DNA of 6,275 nt from Chitinophaga pinensis. GTDB lineage: Bacteria > Bacteroidota > Bacteroidia > Flavobacteriales_D > Crocinitomicaceae. The stretch's first letter is position 1, and every line of letters begins with the position of its first letter. Shown one piece after another: positions 1-5,173 of this stretch. The stretch lies in assembly GCA_945870115.1 (NCBI GenBank), contig CAMBRH010000215.1, forward strand, positions 1-6,275, read 5' to 3'. The position numbers and the translations under genes are program-made. The notes under the pieces were generated by a model. The model was not told where the DNA came from and did no database searches. It saw nothing but the letters and a program-made list of their open reading frames with translations.

Positions 1-1
1 C

Positions 2-121
2 GTTAATCCAATAAAGCCAAATCCTAAATACAAGAATGATTTTATTGATTTTTCTATCTTTGAAAAAAATGGAAGATCAATGAAAAAAGATTTTAACGAA
101 TTTAGAATTACATTTAAATGA
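2..121 (+). CDS. 3' end of an unidentified protein (partial at window edge)
   Basis: An open frame runs from the window edge to the TGA at 119-121, giving 39 C-terminal residues that end in FRITFK. The sequence is polar and lysine/asparagine rich, with no motif I recognise. The reason to believe it is coding is that its stop overlaps the start of the next gene in an ATGA arrangement (118-121), which is typical of translationally coupled operon neighbours. It could also be a chance open frame in A+T-rich DNA, since 40 codons is short. The function cannot be inferred from this fragment. Confidence 0.55.
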   Translation, partial: VNPIKPNPKYKNDFIDFSIFEKNGRSMKKDFNEFRITFK

Positions 122-726
122 TTAAAAATAAAGGTTTCAAATTTGAAATTATCATTTCAATAATAATTTTTATTTTAGGGATTTATATTCCATACTTTTC
201 ATTTTACTCAGGACCTTTTTTCGAATGGTTCTTTTTAATCCTATTATGTTTTGGTGTAACTTTTAATACATTTTTAAATGTCTTGGATAAAAAATGGTCA
301 GGAAAGTACAGATTTATTCCTCTATTTTTTTGTTCTTTAGGTACAATAATCGCTTTTTCAATTTTTTATGTCGAACAGTCTACTTTTGAAAAGATTGATT
401 GGGAAATTAATGGTTATAAACGAAAAAAGATTGTTTCAGAAATATTAAACAATCAACTAAAAATTGATAATCGAAATTTAATTCAATTACATACTTTCAT
501 TTCACTTTCTAATGGAGGAAATCAGATTTCAATTCGAAAGTGCAATTCTGGTATTACTGTTAAATTTTGGATTGACAGAGGACTTTTAGACAATCATTCT
601 GAGTTTGTTTTTTCAAATTGTCCAGAAGATATTTCAAAAATTAAAGAAATTTTGAAAGGCAATAAAAATGATGAAAAATATAGGAAGATAGAAGCAAATT
701 GGTACAGATTGAATAATTACGAATGA
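118..726 (+). CDS. hypothetical three-helix membrane protein with C-terminal soluble domain
   Basis: This is a 202-residue protein of no family I recognise. Three hydrophobic segments are visible at about residues 9-27, 35-54 and 66-85. The first is rich in isoleucine, the second in phenylalanine and leucine. A polar tail of about 115 residues (86-202) follows, with alternating hydrophobic residues around 120-150 that suggest a small alpha/beta domain, and two cysteines (142 and 168). By the positive-inside rule the lysine-rich N-terminus is probably cytoplasmic, but which side of the membrane the tail faces is uncertain. The ATG overlaps the stop of the upstream frame by ATGA, so the two are probably cotranscribed. 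The gene resembles the poorly conserved small membrane proteins common in Flavobacterium accessory regions. No function is assigned. Confidence 0.75.
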   Translation: MIKNKGFKFEIIISIIIFILGIYIPYFSFYSGPFFEWFFLILLCFGVTFNTFLNVLDKKWSGKYRFIPLFFCSLGTIIAFSIFYVEQSTFEKIDWEINGYKRKKIVSEILNNQLKIDNRNLIQLHTFISLSNGGNQISIRKCNSGITVKFWIDRGLLDNHSEFVFSNCPEDISKIKEILKGNKNDEKYRKIEANWYRLNNYE

Positions 727-795
727 TTTTGAAAAAAAACATAATTTTAAATCAAAACATTCAAAAAAAACATTTTTTTACTGAAAAGATTTTCT

Positions 796-803
796 TACCT
801 TTG
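796..803 (+). promoter_or_regulatory. Bacteroidetes -7 promoter box ahead of the vapBC pair
   Basis: TACCTTTG fits the Bacteroidetes primary sigma factor -7 consensus TAnnTTTG and lies 21 bp before the antitoxin ATG. No convincing -33 TTTG is present at the usual spacing; the upstream stretch is A/T homopolymers. The position in a 98-bp intergenic gap directly ahead of a toxin-antitoxin operon supports the call. Confidence 0.6.
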
Positions 804-824
804 ATAAATAAATCTCTATAAATT

Positions 825-1070
825 ATGAGAACAGCAAAATTAAATAATAATATTATTGAAGGTTATTTAAGTCTATTAAATAATTTAAGTCAAAGCAATA
901 AGCTTAAATTAATTTCGAGATTGAATGAATCAGTAAAAACTGATGTTCCAGATAAAAAATCATCTTTTAAAAAGGCTTTTGGTGCTTTTGAATCCAATCA
1001 AACAGCCGAAGAAATAATCGATGAAATTAAAAAAAGTAGATTATTTAACCGAGAAATTGAGTCATTTTGA
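825..1070 (+). CDS. VapB-like antitoxin, partner of the PIN-domain toxin
   Basis: An 81-residue protein encoded directly before and overlapping a PIN-domain toxin. It is inferred to be the antitoxin that binds and neutralises that toxin, probably also repressing its own promoter. The N-terminal half (about 1-40) is helical with leucine repeats. A linker containing KKSSFKKAFGAFES (45-58) leads to an acidic/basic helix with EEIIDEIKKSR (61-71) and the ending FNREIESF. This linker-plus-terminal-helix layout resembles antitoxin-like proteins that often precede PIN toxins in Bacteroidetes, where the C-terminal part would wrap the toxin. I see no obvious AbrB or ribbon-helix-helix DNA-binding motif, so VapB here means a positional partner and not a proven fold family. 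The ATG at 825 follows a good -7 box. Confidence 0.75.
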   Translation: MRTAKLNNNIIEGYLSLLNNLSQSNKLKLISRLNESVKTDVPDKKSSFKKAFGAFESNQTAEEIIDEIKKSRLFNREIESF

Positions 1071-1465
1071 AAAAATATTTGATTGATACTAACATTGTAA
1101 TATTTTATATGAAAGGAAAGTTTAATCTTGAAAGAAAATTTGACAAACTTTCAATTGAAAATATTTTCATCTCAGAAATAACTCTAGCAGAATTAAAATA
1201 TGGTGTCGCAAATAGTGAAAAAGCAGAAAAAAATAAAAAAGCTTTAGAAAATTTCTTAACAGGAGTTCAAATTCTACCAATCTTTCACTCTTTAGATTTA
1301 TATGCTTCTGAAAAGTCAAGACTAAAAAAAGCTGGCACTCCAATAGATGATTTTGACTTATTTATTGGTGTAACGTCCATAAATCACAAGATGATATTGG
1401 TCACAAATAACACCAAACATTTTGAAAGGTTGGAAGGAATTGAGCTTGAAGATTGGACTAATTAA
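1067..1465 (+). CDS. vapC: PIN-domain ribonuclease toxin, VapC family
   Basis: A 132-residue PIN-domain protein of normal VapC length. The family consists of Mg2+-dependent RNases that cut tRNA or rRNA when freed from their antitoxin. The characteristic acidic residues are visible: D7 in the N-terminal YLIDTNI, E42 in ITLAELKYG, and D97 in PIDDFDLFIG. D94 and D95 lie nearby, and the late VTNNTKHF motif (112-119) supplies the last polar position. The active site therefore looks intact. The start is TTG at 1067, overlapping the antitoxin TGA as TTGA; KKYLIDTN is where VapC proteins normally begin and no upstream ATG is available. The weak start codon and overlap should couple toxin translation to antitoxin translation. 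The RNA target cannot be told from sequence. Confidence 0.88.
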   Translation: MKKYLIDTNIVIFYMKGKFNLERKFDKLSIENIFISEITLAELKYGVANSEKAEKNKKALENFLTGVQILPIFHSLDLYASEKSRLKKAGTPIDDFDLFIGVTSINHKMILVTNNTKHFERLEGIELEDWTN

Positions 1466-1479
1466 AAACCAATTTAAAA

Positions 1480-2145
1480 GTGCAAATCATTTTCGAAGAC
1501 CAATATTGTCTAATTATCAATAAACCAAGTAATTTATTGGTTCATCATTCATATTATGCTCGAAATATTGAGGAAGATTCTTTAGCTGAAATTTTAAGAA
1601 ATCAAGGAATTTCAGCTTTTCCAGTTCATCGTTTAGACAGAAAAACGTCTGGTTTAATTTTATTTTCAAAGAAAAAAGAAGATGTTTCCGCTTTTCAAAA
1701 TCTATTCGAAAATGATTTAATCGCGAAAAAGTACAAAGCTTTACTTCGAGGACATTTGCCAGAATTTGGAATTATCGATTCTCCCGTAAAAAATGACCGT
1801 GGAAATTATAAAGAGGCCGAAACACATTTTACTTGTATCAAGCATCTTGAACTACCAATTCCTGTTGAACCTTATGAAACTTCTCGCTATAGTTTAGTTG
1901 AATTTTCGCCCAAAACTGGAAGAATGCATCAATTGCGTATTCATGCCAATAAAATTGCCCATCCAATTATTGGAGATCCAAAATACGGAAATCGACATCA
2001 TAATCACATGTTTATCGAGAAATTTGGAATCGATAAATTGTTTTTACACGCATTTTCTTTAAAATTTGAACATCCTTTTACACATGAAAAAATGTATTTT
2101 GACGTGGAGGTTCCAGAATTCTGGAATGAAATTCTTGAGTTTTAA
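1480..2145 (+). CDS. truC: tRNA pseudouridine synthase C (tRNA U65)
   Basis: A 221-residue RluA-superfamily pseudouridine synthase that isomerises a uridine in RNA. The catalytic motif HRLDRKTSG spans 50-58, with D53 as the nucleophile. The substrate-binding motif KTGRMHQLRIH lies at 145-155, and HPIIGDPKYG at 161-170. TruC-type features separate it from RluA, RluC and RluD. It opens directly with the catalytic domain (IIFEDQY...INKPSNLLVH) and has no S4 domain. It also has the insert LPIPVEPYETSRYSLVE (125-141) before the GR motif and the segment GNRHHNHMF after it, as in E. coli TruC, which modifies U65 of tRNA. The start is GTG at 1480; an in-frame stop lies just upstream and there is no ATG nearby, so this start is well supported. 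It begins 14 bp after vapC and may be read from the vapBC promoter. Confidence 0.87.
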   Translation: MQIIFEDQYCLIINKPSNLLVHHSYYARNIEEDSLAEILRNQGISAFPVHRLDRKTSGLILFSKKKEDVSAFQNLFENDLIAKKYKALLRGHLPEFGIIDSPVKNDRGNYKEAETHFTCIKHLELPIPVEPYETSRYSLVEFSPKTGRMHQLRIHANKIAHPIIGDPKYGNRHHNHMFIEKFGIDKLFLHAFSLKFEHPFTHEKMYFDVEVPEFWNEILEF

Positions 2146-2178
2146 AAATCAATTATTACTCAACTAAAAAAAATTGCT

Positions 2179-2186
2179 TATTTTTG
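2179..2186 (+). promoter_or_regulatory. possible -7 promoter box immediately before holA
   Basis: TATTTTTG matches TAnnTTTG and ends only 4 bp before the holA ATG at 2191. If functional, transcription would start at or very near the ATG and produce an almost leaderless mRNA. No clear -33 element is present, and the A+T-rich context makes a chance match plausible. Confidence 0.35.
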
Positions 2187-2190
2187 AATC

Positions 2191-3195
2191 ATGGATTACA
2201 AATCACTTATAAAGGAAATAAAGGCGAAAAATTTCAAGCCTGTGTATTTACTTCATGGTGAAGAAGGTTATTATATTGACTTAATTTCCAAAGAAATTGA
2301 AAATCATGTACTTGAAGAACATGAAAGGGATTTCAATCAGACAATTGTTTACGGAAAAGATGCTGACATTCAAGCTGTAATTAGTGAAGCAAAAGCTTAT
2401 CCAATGATGGCGGATCGAAAATTTGTTTTAATTCGTGAAGCGCAAGAAATAAAGCCAAAAGATTTTGAATTCGTAGAGCAATATTTAAATAACATTAATC
2501 CAACCACTGTTTTTGTTTTAGCCTACAAATACAAGAAATTCGATTCTCGCACTAAATTATACAAAGAATTATCCAAAAAAGGTGAAGTTTTTCTTTCTGA
2601 TAAAATCAAAGAATGGAATTTACCCAATTGGATCGATGATTATCTAAAAACGGTTGATTATTTAATCACGCCAAAAGCGAGTAAATTATTGGCTGATTTT
2701 TTAGGAAATGATTTAAGTAGAATCGTAAATGAATTGGATAAATTATCGATTTTAATTCAAAAAGGTACAACCATAAATGAAATTCACATTGAAGAAAACA
2801 TCGGAATTTCAAAAGATTTTAATGTTTATGAATTAGTAAATGCTGTTCAAACGAGAGATGTTCCAAAGGCGTTTTTAATTGTAAATCATTTTGAACACAA
2901 TCCAAAATCAGGACCTTTAGTAATGGTTGTTTCAAATTTATTTGGTTTATTCATAAAATTGATGCGTGTGCATTTCAGAGGAAATAAATCGGATGGAGAA
3001 TTATCTGGAGAATTGAAAATTCCTCCTTTTTTGCTCAAAGATTTTAATTTAGCTTGTAAATTATATAATCCAACAAAAATTGCAAACAATGTTTCCATTT
3101 TAGCAGAATATGATTTGAAATCTAAGGGTGTTGGAAGTAGCACGATTCCAGAAGGAGAATTGATGCGCGAAATGATTTTTCGTTTAATGAATTAA
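2191..3195 (+). CDS. holA: DNA polymerase III subunit delta
   Basis: A 334-residue protein, the usual length for HolA. Delta is the clamp-loader subunit that opens the beta sliding clamp and works in a complex with DnaX (tau/gamma) and delta prime at the replication fork. The N-terminus shows the family hallmark PVYLLHGEEGYYID (17-30), the degenerate nucleotide-binding loop of the AAA+-like domain I. This is followed by an acidic/aromatic region and the segment TTVFVLAYKYKKFDSR, consistent with domains I and II. The segment ISKDFNVYELVNAVQTRD (about 206-223) marks the junction to the C-terminal helical oligomerisation domain, which runs to the end. The ATG at 2191 places the conserved LL/GEE motif at the position normal for the family. 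A gap of 11 bp separates it from rsmE, so the two are probably cotranscribed. Nothing is truncated. Confidence 0.9.
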   Translation: MDYKSLIKEIKAKNFKPVYLLHGEEGYYIDLISKEIENHVLEEHERDFNQTIVYGKDADIQAVISEAKAYPMMADRKFVLIREAQEIKPKDFEFVEQYLNNINPTTVFVLAYKYKKFDSRTKLYKELSKKGEVFLSDKIKEWNLPNWIDDYLKTVDYLITPKASKLLADFLGNDLSRIVNELDKLSILIQKGTTINEIHIEENIGISKDFNVYELVNAVQTRDVPKAFLIVNHFEHNPKSGPLVMVVSNLFGLFIKLMRVHFRGNKSDGELSGELKIPPFLLKDFNLACKLYNPTKIANNVSILAEYDLKSKGVGSSTIPEGELMREMIFRLMN

Positions 3196-3206
3196 CTTTC
3201 AACTAG

Positions 3207-3905
3207 ATGCACTTATTTTATATTCCAGATATAACTTCAGATTCAAAAGAAGTCAAACTAAGCGAGGAAGAATCTAAACACGCTTGCAGGGTTTTGCGTT
3301 TAAAAATTGGAAATGAAATCGCCTTATTGAATGGAAAAGGAGATTCTTTTTTAGGTGAAATCATTGAAGATCATCCAAAACATTGTTTGATTTCGATAAA
3401 GAAACATACATTTGAAGAAGAAAGTCAAAATGAAATTCACATTGCGATTGCTCCTACAAAAAACATGGATCGAATTGAATGGTTTGCTGAAAAAGTGACT
3501 GAATTGGGGATAACAGAAATTTCACTTTTTTTCGGAAAAAATAGTGAGCGAAAACAAATTAAGACTGAACGAATTGAGAAAATAATCATTTCAGCGATGA
3601 AACAATCACAACGGAAATATTTACCAAAATTAAACGTTTTTTCTTCTTTAGAAGAGTTTTTCAAACTTCACAATTCAGGTGCAATTGCACATTGTTATGA
3701 AGGAGAAAAGTTTTCTTTAAAAAGCAATTTTAAAGCCCAAAACTATCCAATTTTGATTGGACCTGAAGGCGATTTCACGCAAGAAGAAGTCAATTTGGCA
3801 CTAAAAAATGGCTTTAATCCAATAAGTTTAGGCGAAAATCGTTTAAGAACAGAAACCGCTGGTTTATACGCTTGTACGCTTGCAAAATCAATTATGGAAT
3901 CATGA
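3207..3905 (+). CDS. rsmE: 16S rRNA (uracil-1498-N3) methyltransferase
   Basis: A 232-residue SPOUT methyltransferase that uses S-adenosylmethionine to methylate U1498 of 16S rRNA in the 30S subunit. The N-terminal PUA-like domain (about 1-70) includes the family motif HACRVLRLKIGNEI (25-38). The SPOUT domain follows, with KNMDRIEWFAEKVTELG (85-101) and a basic SERKQIKTERIEKII segment. It ends in the trefoil-knot cofactor-binding motifs IGPEGDF (184-190) and SLGENRLRTETA (207-218). All the diagnostic motifs are present and the length is typical. The start is ATG, 11 bp after holA. The stop overlaps the ATG of the DUF4159 gene as ATGA, so translation of the two is probably coupled. Confidence 0.92.
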   Translation: MHLFYIPDITSDSKEVKLSEEESKHACRVLRLKIGNEIALLNGKGDSFLGEIIEDHPKHCLISIKKHTFEEESQNEIHIAIAPTKNMDRIEWFAEKVTELGITEISLFFGKNSERKQIKTERIEKIIISAMKQSQRKYLPKLNVFSSLEEFFKLHNSGAIAHCYEGEKFSLKSNFKAQNYPILIGPEGDFTQEEVNLALKNGFNPISLGENRLRTETAGLYACTLAKSIMES

Positions 3906-4555
3906 AAAAAATAATCTTATTTATTACACTAATTTTAACTTTTTGTTCGTTTACTTTCAGTCAAGGAACCTATAAAATGGCCGTTTTAAAATATAATGGC
4001 GGCGGAGATTATTATGCTAATCCGAGTTCATTGCCAAATTTAATTGAATTTTGTAATCAAAATCTGAAAACAAATATTTCAACTGATGTTCCGTATGTTG
4101 ATGTTGGGAGCAGCGATTTATTTCAATATCCATTTGTGCATATGACAGGACATGGAAATGTTGTTTTTTCTTCTTCAGAAATTGAAAATTTGAGAACCTA
4201 TTTAGAAGCTGGAGGATTTTTACATATTGATGATAATTATGGAATGGATCAATTTATCAGAGTAGAAATTCAAAAAATATTTCCAAACCAAGAATTAGTT
4301 GAATTGCCAAGTAATCATCCTGTTTTTCATCAAAAATACAATTTCAACGGATTGCCAAAAATCCACGAGCATGATGGAAAAAGAGCCCAAGCTTTTGGCG
4401 TTTTCTTAGAAGGCAAATTGGTTTTAATATATACCTTTGAAACGGATTTGGGTGATGGTTGGGAAGATCAAGCTGTTCACAACGATTCAAACGAAAAAAG
4501 AAAAGAGGCTCTGCAAATGGGTGCTAATATTATTTCTTTTGTGTTTTCGAGGTGA
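3902..4555 (+). CDS. exported DUF4159 domain protein
   Basis: A 217-residue protein with an N-terminal signal peptide: MKK, a hydrophobic core at about 4-19, and a likely cleavage after FSQ (19-21). The mature part is therefore probably periplasmic. It matches my memory of the DUF4159 family, whose fold is related to class I glutamine amidotransferase/ThuA-like domains. Visible conserved patches are YNGGGDYYAN (31-40), MTGHG (81-85), GGFLHIDDNYG (104-114), HPVFH (139-143) and DLGDGWED (182-189). The biochemical role is unknown. The frame is open further upstream to a TTG at 3872, but ATG 3902 is preferred because it begins exactly at the signal peptide and overlaps the rsmE stop by ATGA. The overlap links an exported protein to an rRNA methyltransferase gene; no functional reason is evident. 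Confidence 0.85.
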   Translation: MKKIILFITLILTFCSFTFSQGTYKMAVLKYNGGGDYYANPSSLPNLIEFCNQNLKTNISTDVPYVDVGSSDLFQYPFVHMTGHGNVVFSSSEIENLRTYLEAGGFLHIDDNYGMDQFIRVEIQKIFPNQELVELPSNHPVFHQKYNFNGLPKIHEHDGKRAQAFGVFLEGKLVLIYTFETDLGDGWEDQAVHNDSNEKRKEALQMGANIISFVFSR

Positions 4556-4573
4556 AAATTAATTCAACTTTTG

Positions 4574-4581
4574 TAACTTTG
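4574..4581 (+). promoter_or_regulatory. Bacteroidetes -7 promoter box ahead of the second toxin-antitoxin pair
   Basis: TAACTTTG matches the TAnnTTTG consensus exactly and lies 17 bp before the ATG of the small antitoxin-like gene, in the 43-bp gap after the DUF4159 gene. A -33 TTTG is not obvious at the ideal spacing (the nearest is around 4538-4541). Confidence 0.6.
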
Positions 4582-4598
4582 TATATAAAACATCCAAA

Positions 4599-4805
4599 AT
4601 GGAAACAATCACATTAGAAATTAACGAAAAAAGTACACTAGGTAAAGCTATCAAAACAATGCTCTTGGCTTTGGTAAATAGTACTGATGTGAAAATTATT
4701 GAACAAGAAAAATACGATGAGGCTTTTGTTGATAAAGTTTTGAATGCTAAAAAAAATGACAAAAGAACTCGCATTAAATCAAGTGAATTATGGCAAAGTA
4801 TATAG
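4599..4805 (+). CDS. small antitoxin-like protein, partner of YoeB (possibly DUF2683-like)
   Basis: A 68-residue protein encoded just before a YoeB-family toxin frame, which it overlaps by 16 bp (4790-4805). It is inferred to be the cognate antitoxin. It starts with an alternating beta-like strand (TITLEINEKS), then a hydrophobic helix containing KAIKTMLLALVN (16-27), a second strand (VKIIEQ), and a charged C-terminal half ending in RTRIKSSELWQSI, which would be the toxin-binding tail. This is not the classic YefM/Phd sequence. It resembles short Bacteroidetes proteins I recall being labelled DUF2683 that sit in front of Txe/YoeB toxins, but that assignment is from memory and tentative. The ATG follows a clear -7 box. 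The frame itself looks undamaged. Confidence 0.7.
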   Translation: METITLEINEKSTLGKAIKTMLLALVNSTDVKIIEQEKYDEAFVDKVLNAKKNDKRTRIKSSELWQSI

Positions 4806-5072
4806 TTGAATATACTGAAACAGCCATTAAAGAATTGCAAAAGCATAAAAAAAGCAGGAAATAAAGTCACTATAGATAAAATAAGTAAAATTGTACTTGA
4901 ATTAGAAAATCACCCTTTTGAAGGAATAGGAAATCCAGAAGCTTTAAAACATAAATTGTCAGGTTTATGGTCTAGAAGAATTAATTCAAAAGACAGACTT
5001 ATTTATGAAGTGAAGGAAAATATTGTTACTGTTGAAGTATTATCTGCATTGGGACATTATTCTGGTAAATAA
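4790..5072 (+). pseudogene. yoeB: YoeB/Txe-family mRNA interferase toxin, split by a +1 frameshift
   Basis: YoeB toxins are small RNases of the RelE fold that cut mRNA in the ribosomal A site. The natural start ATG 4790 reads MAKYIVEYTETAIKELQKHK, then enters a run of seven A (4847-4853) and stops at TAA 4862-4864 after 24 residues. Removing one A joins this frame to the following one (GCA at 4854 onward) and gives a 93-residue protein. The rejoined sequence has the full YoeB core: HPFEGIGNPEALKH, LSGLWSRRI, DRLIYEV and a final GHY. E50, R69 and H89 align with E. coli YoeB catalytic residues E46, R65 and H83. An alternative TTG start at 4806 in the downstream frame gives an unrelated N-terminus and is unlikely. 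The lesion may be real and recent, a homopolymer sequencing error, or bypassed by slippage. The family call is secure; its functional state is not. Confidence 0.85.
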
Positions 5073-5112
5073 TTTTACTTGGAAATATCAACCTTTTTTC
5101 ACTAATTTAAAG

Positions 5113-5120
5113 TAAATTTG
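5113..5120 (+). promoter_or_regulatory. Bacteroidetes -7 promoter box for the RluA-family gene
   Basis: TAAATTTG followed by C/A-rich sequence is a strong TAnnTTTG match in the 101-bp gap after yoeB, 53 bp before the preferred ATG at 5174. It implies a 5' leader of roughly 45-50 nt that contains the repeated CTTAAG units. No convincing -33 TTTG is seen. Confidence 0.65.
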
Positions 5121-5135
5121 CACAAATATCAAAAA

Positions 5136-5171
5136 TCTTAAGTCTTTTGTCTTAAGTGTATAAAGTCTTAA
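5136..5171 (+). repeat. short direct repeats of TCTTAAG/GTCTTAA in the leader
   Basis: TCTTAAG occurs at 5136-5142 and 5150-5156, 14 bp apart, and a third partial copy, GTCTTAA, occurs at 5165-5171. CTTAAG is itself a palindrome, so the copies can also pair as an inverted repeat around the TCTTTTGT spacer. The repeats lie between the promoter and the start codon. No function is known. Confidence 0.5.
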
Positions 5172-5173
5172 AA

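Noticed and set aside
732..773. Direct repeat AAAAAAAACAT (732-742 and 763-773) as an attachment site beside the vapBC pair
   Set aside because: It is a homopolymer-based match of low complexity, both copies are on the same side of the cassette, and no matching copy was noticed on the other side.
2135..2163. Inverted repeat TTGAGT/ACTCAA after truC as a terminator
   Set aside because: The stem is only 6 bp with a 17-nt loop and there is no T tract after it.
2886..3143. An 85-codon minus-strand open frame inside holA
   Set aside because: It lies entirely within a clear holA coding region and has no family resemblance or promoter.
3437..3664. A 75-codon minus-strand open frame inside rsmE
   Set aside because: It overlaps conserved rsmE motifs and its composition is that of an antisense shadow.
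3872..3901. A longer N-terminus for the DUF4159 protein starting at TTG 3872
   Set aside because: It would put ten extra residues before a textbook signal peptide. ATG 3902 gives a normal signal sequence and an ATGA overlap with rsmE.
4806..4853. A TTG start at 4806 as the real start of an 88-residue YoeB
   Set aside because: The resulting N-terminus does not resemble YoeB, while the frame from ATG 4790 gives the expected KYIVEYTETAIKELQKH sequence before the seven-A run.
4847..4853. A classic -1 slippery heptamer (A AAA AAG) driving programmed frameshifting in yoeB
   Set aside because: The heptamer string is present, but the reading phase is wrong and the required shift is +1, not -1. No stimulatory structure is apparent.
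4559..4870. A 103-codon open frame on the minus strand opposite the antitoxin and the start of yoeB
   Set aside because: It is the mirror of two well-supported small + strand genes. Its sequence is a phenylalanine/leucine/serine-rich pattern typical of the complement of lysine-rich coding DNA, and it covers the plus-strand promoter.
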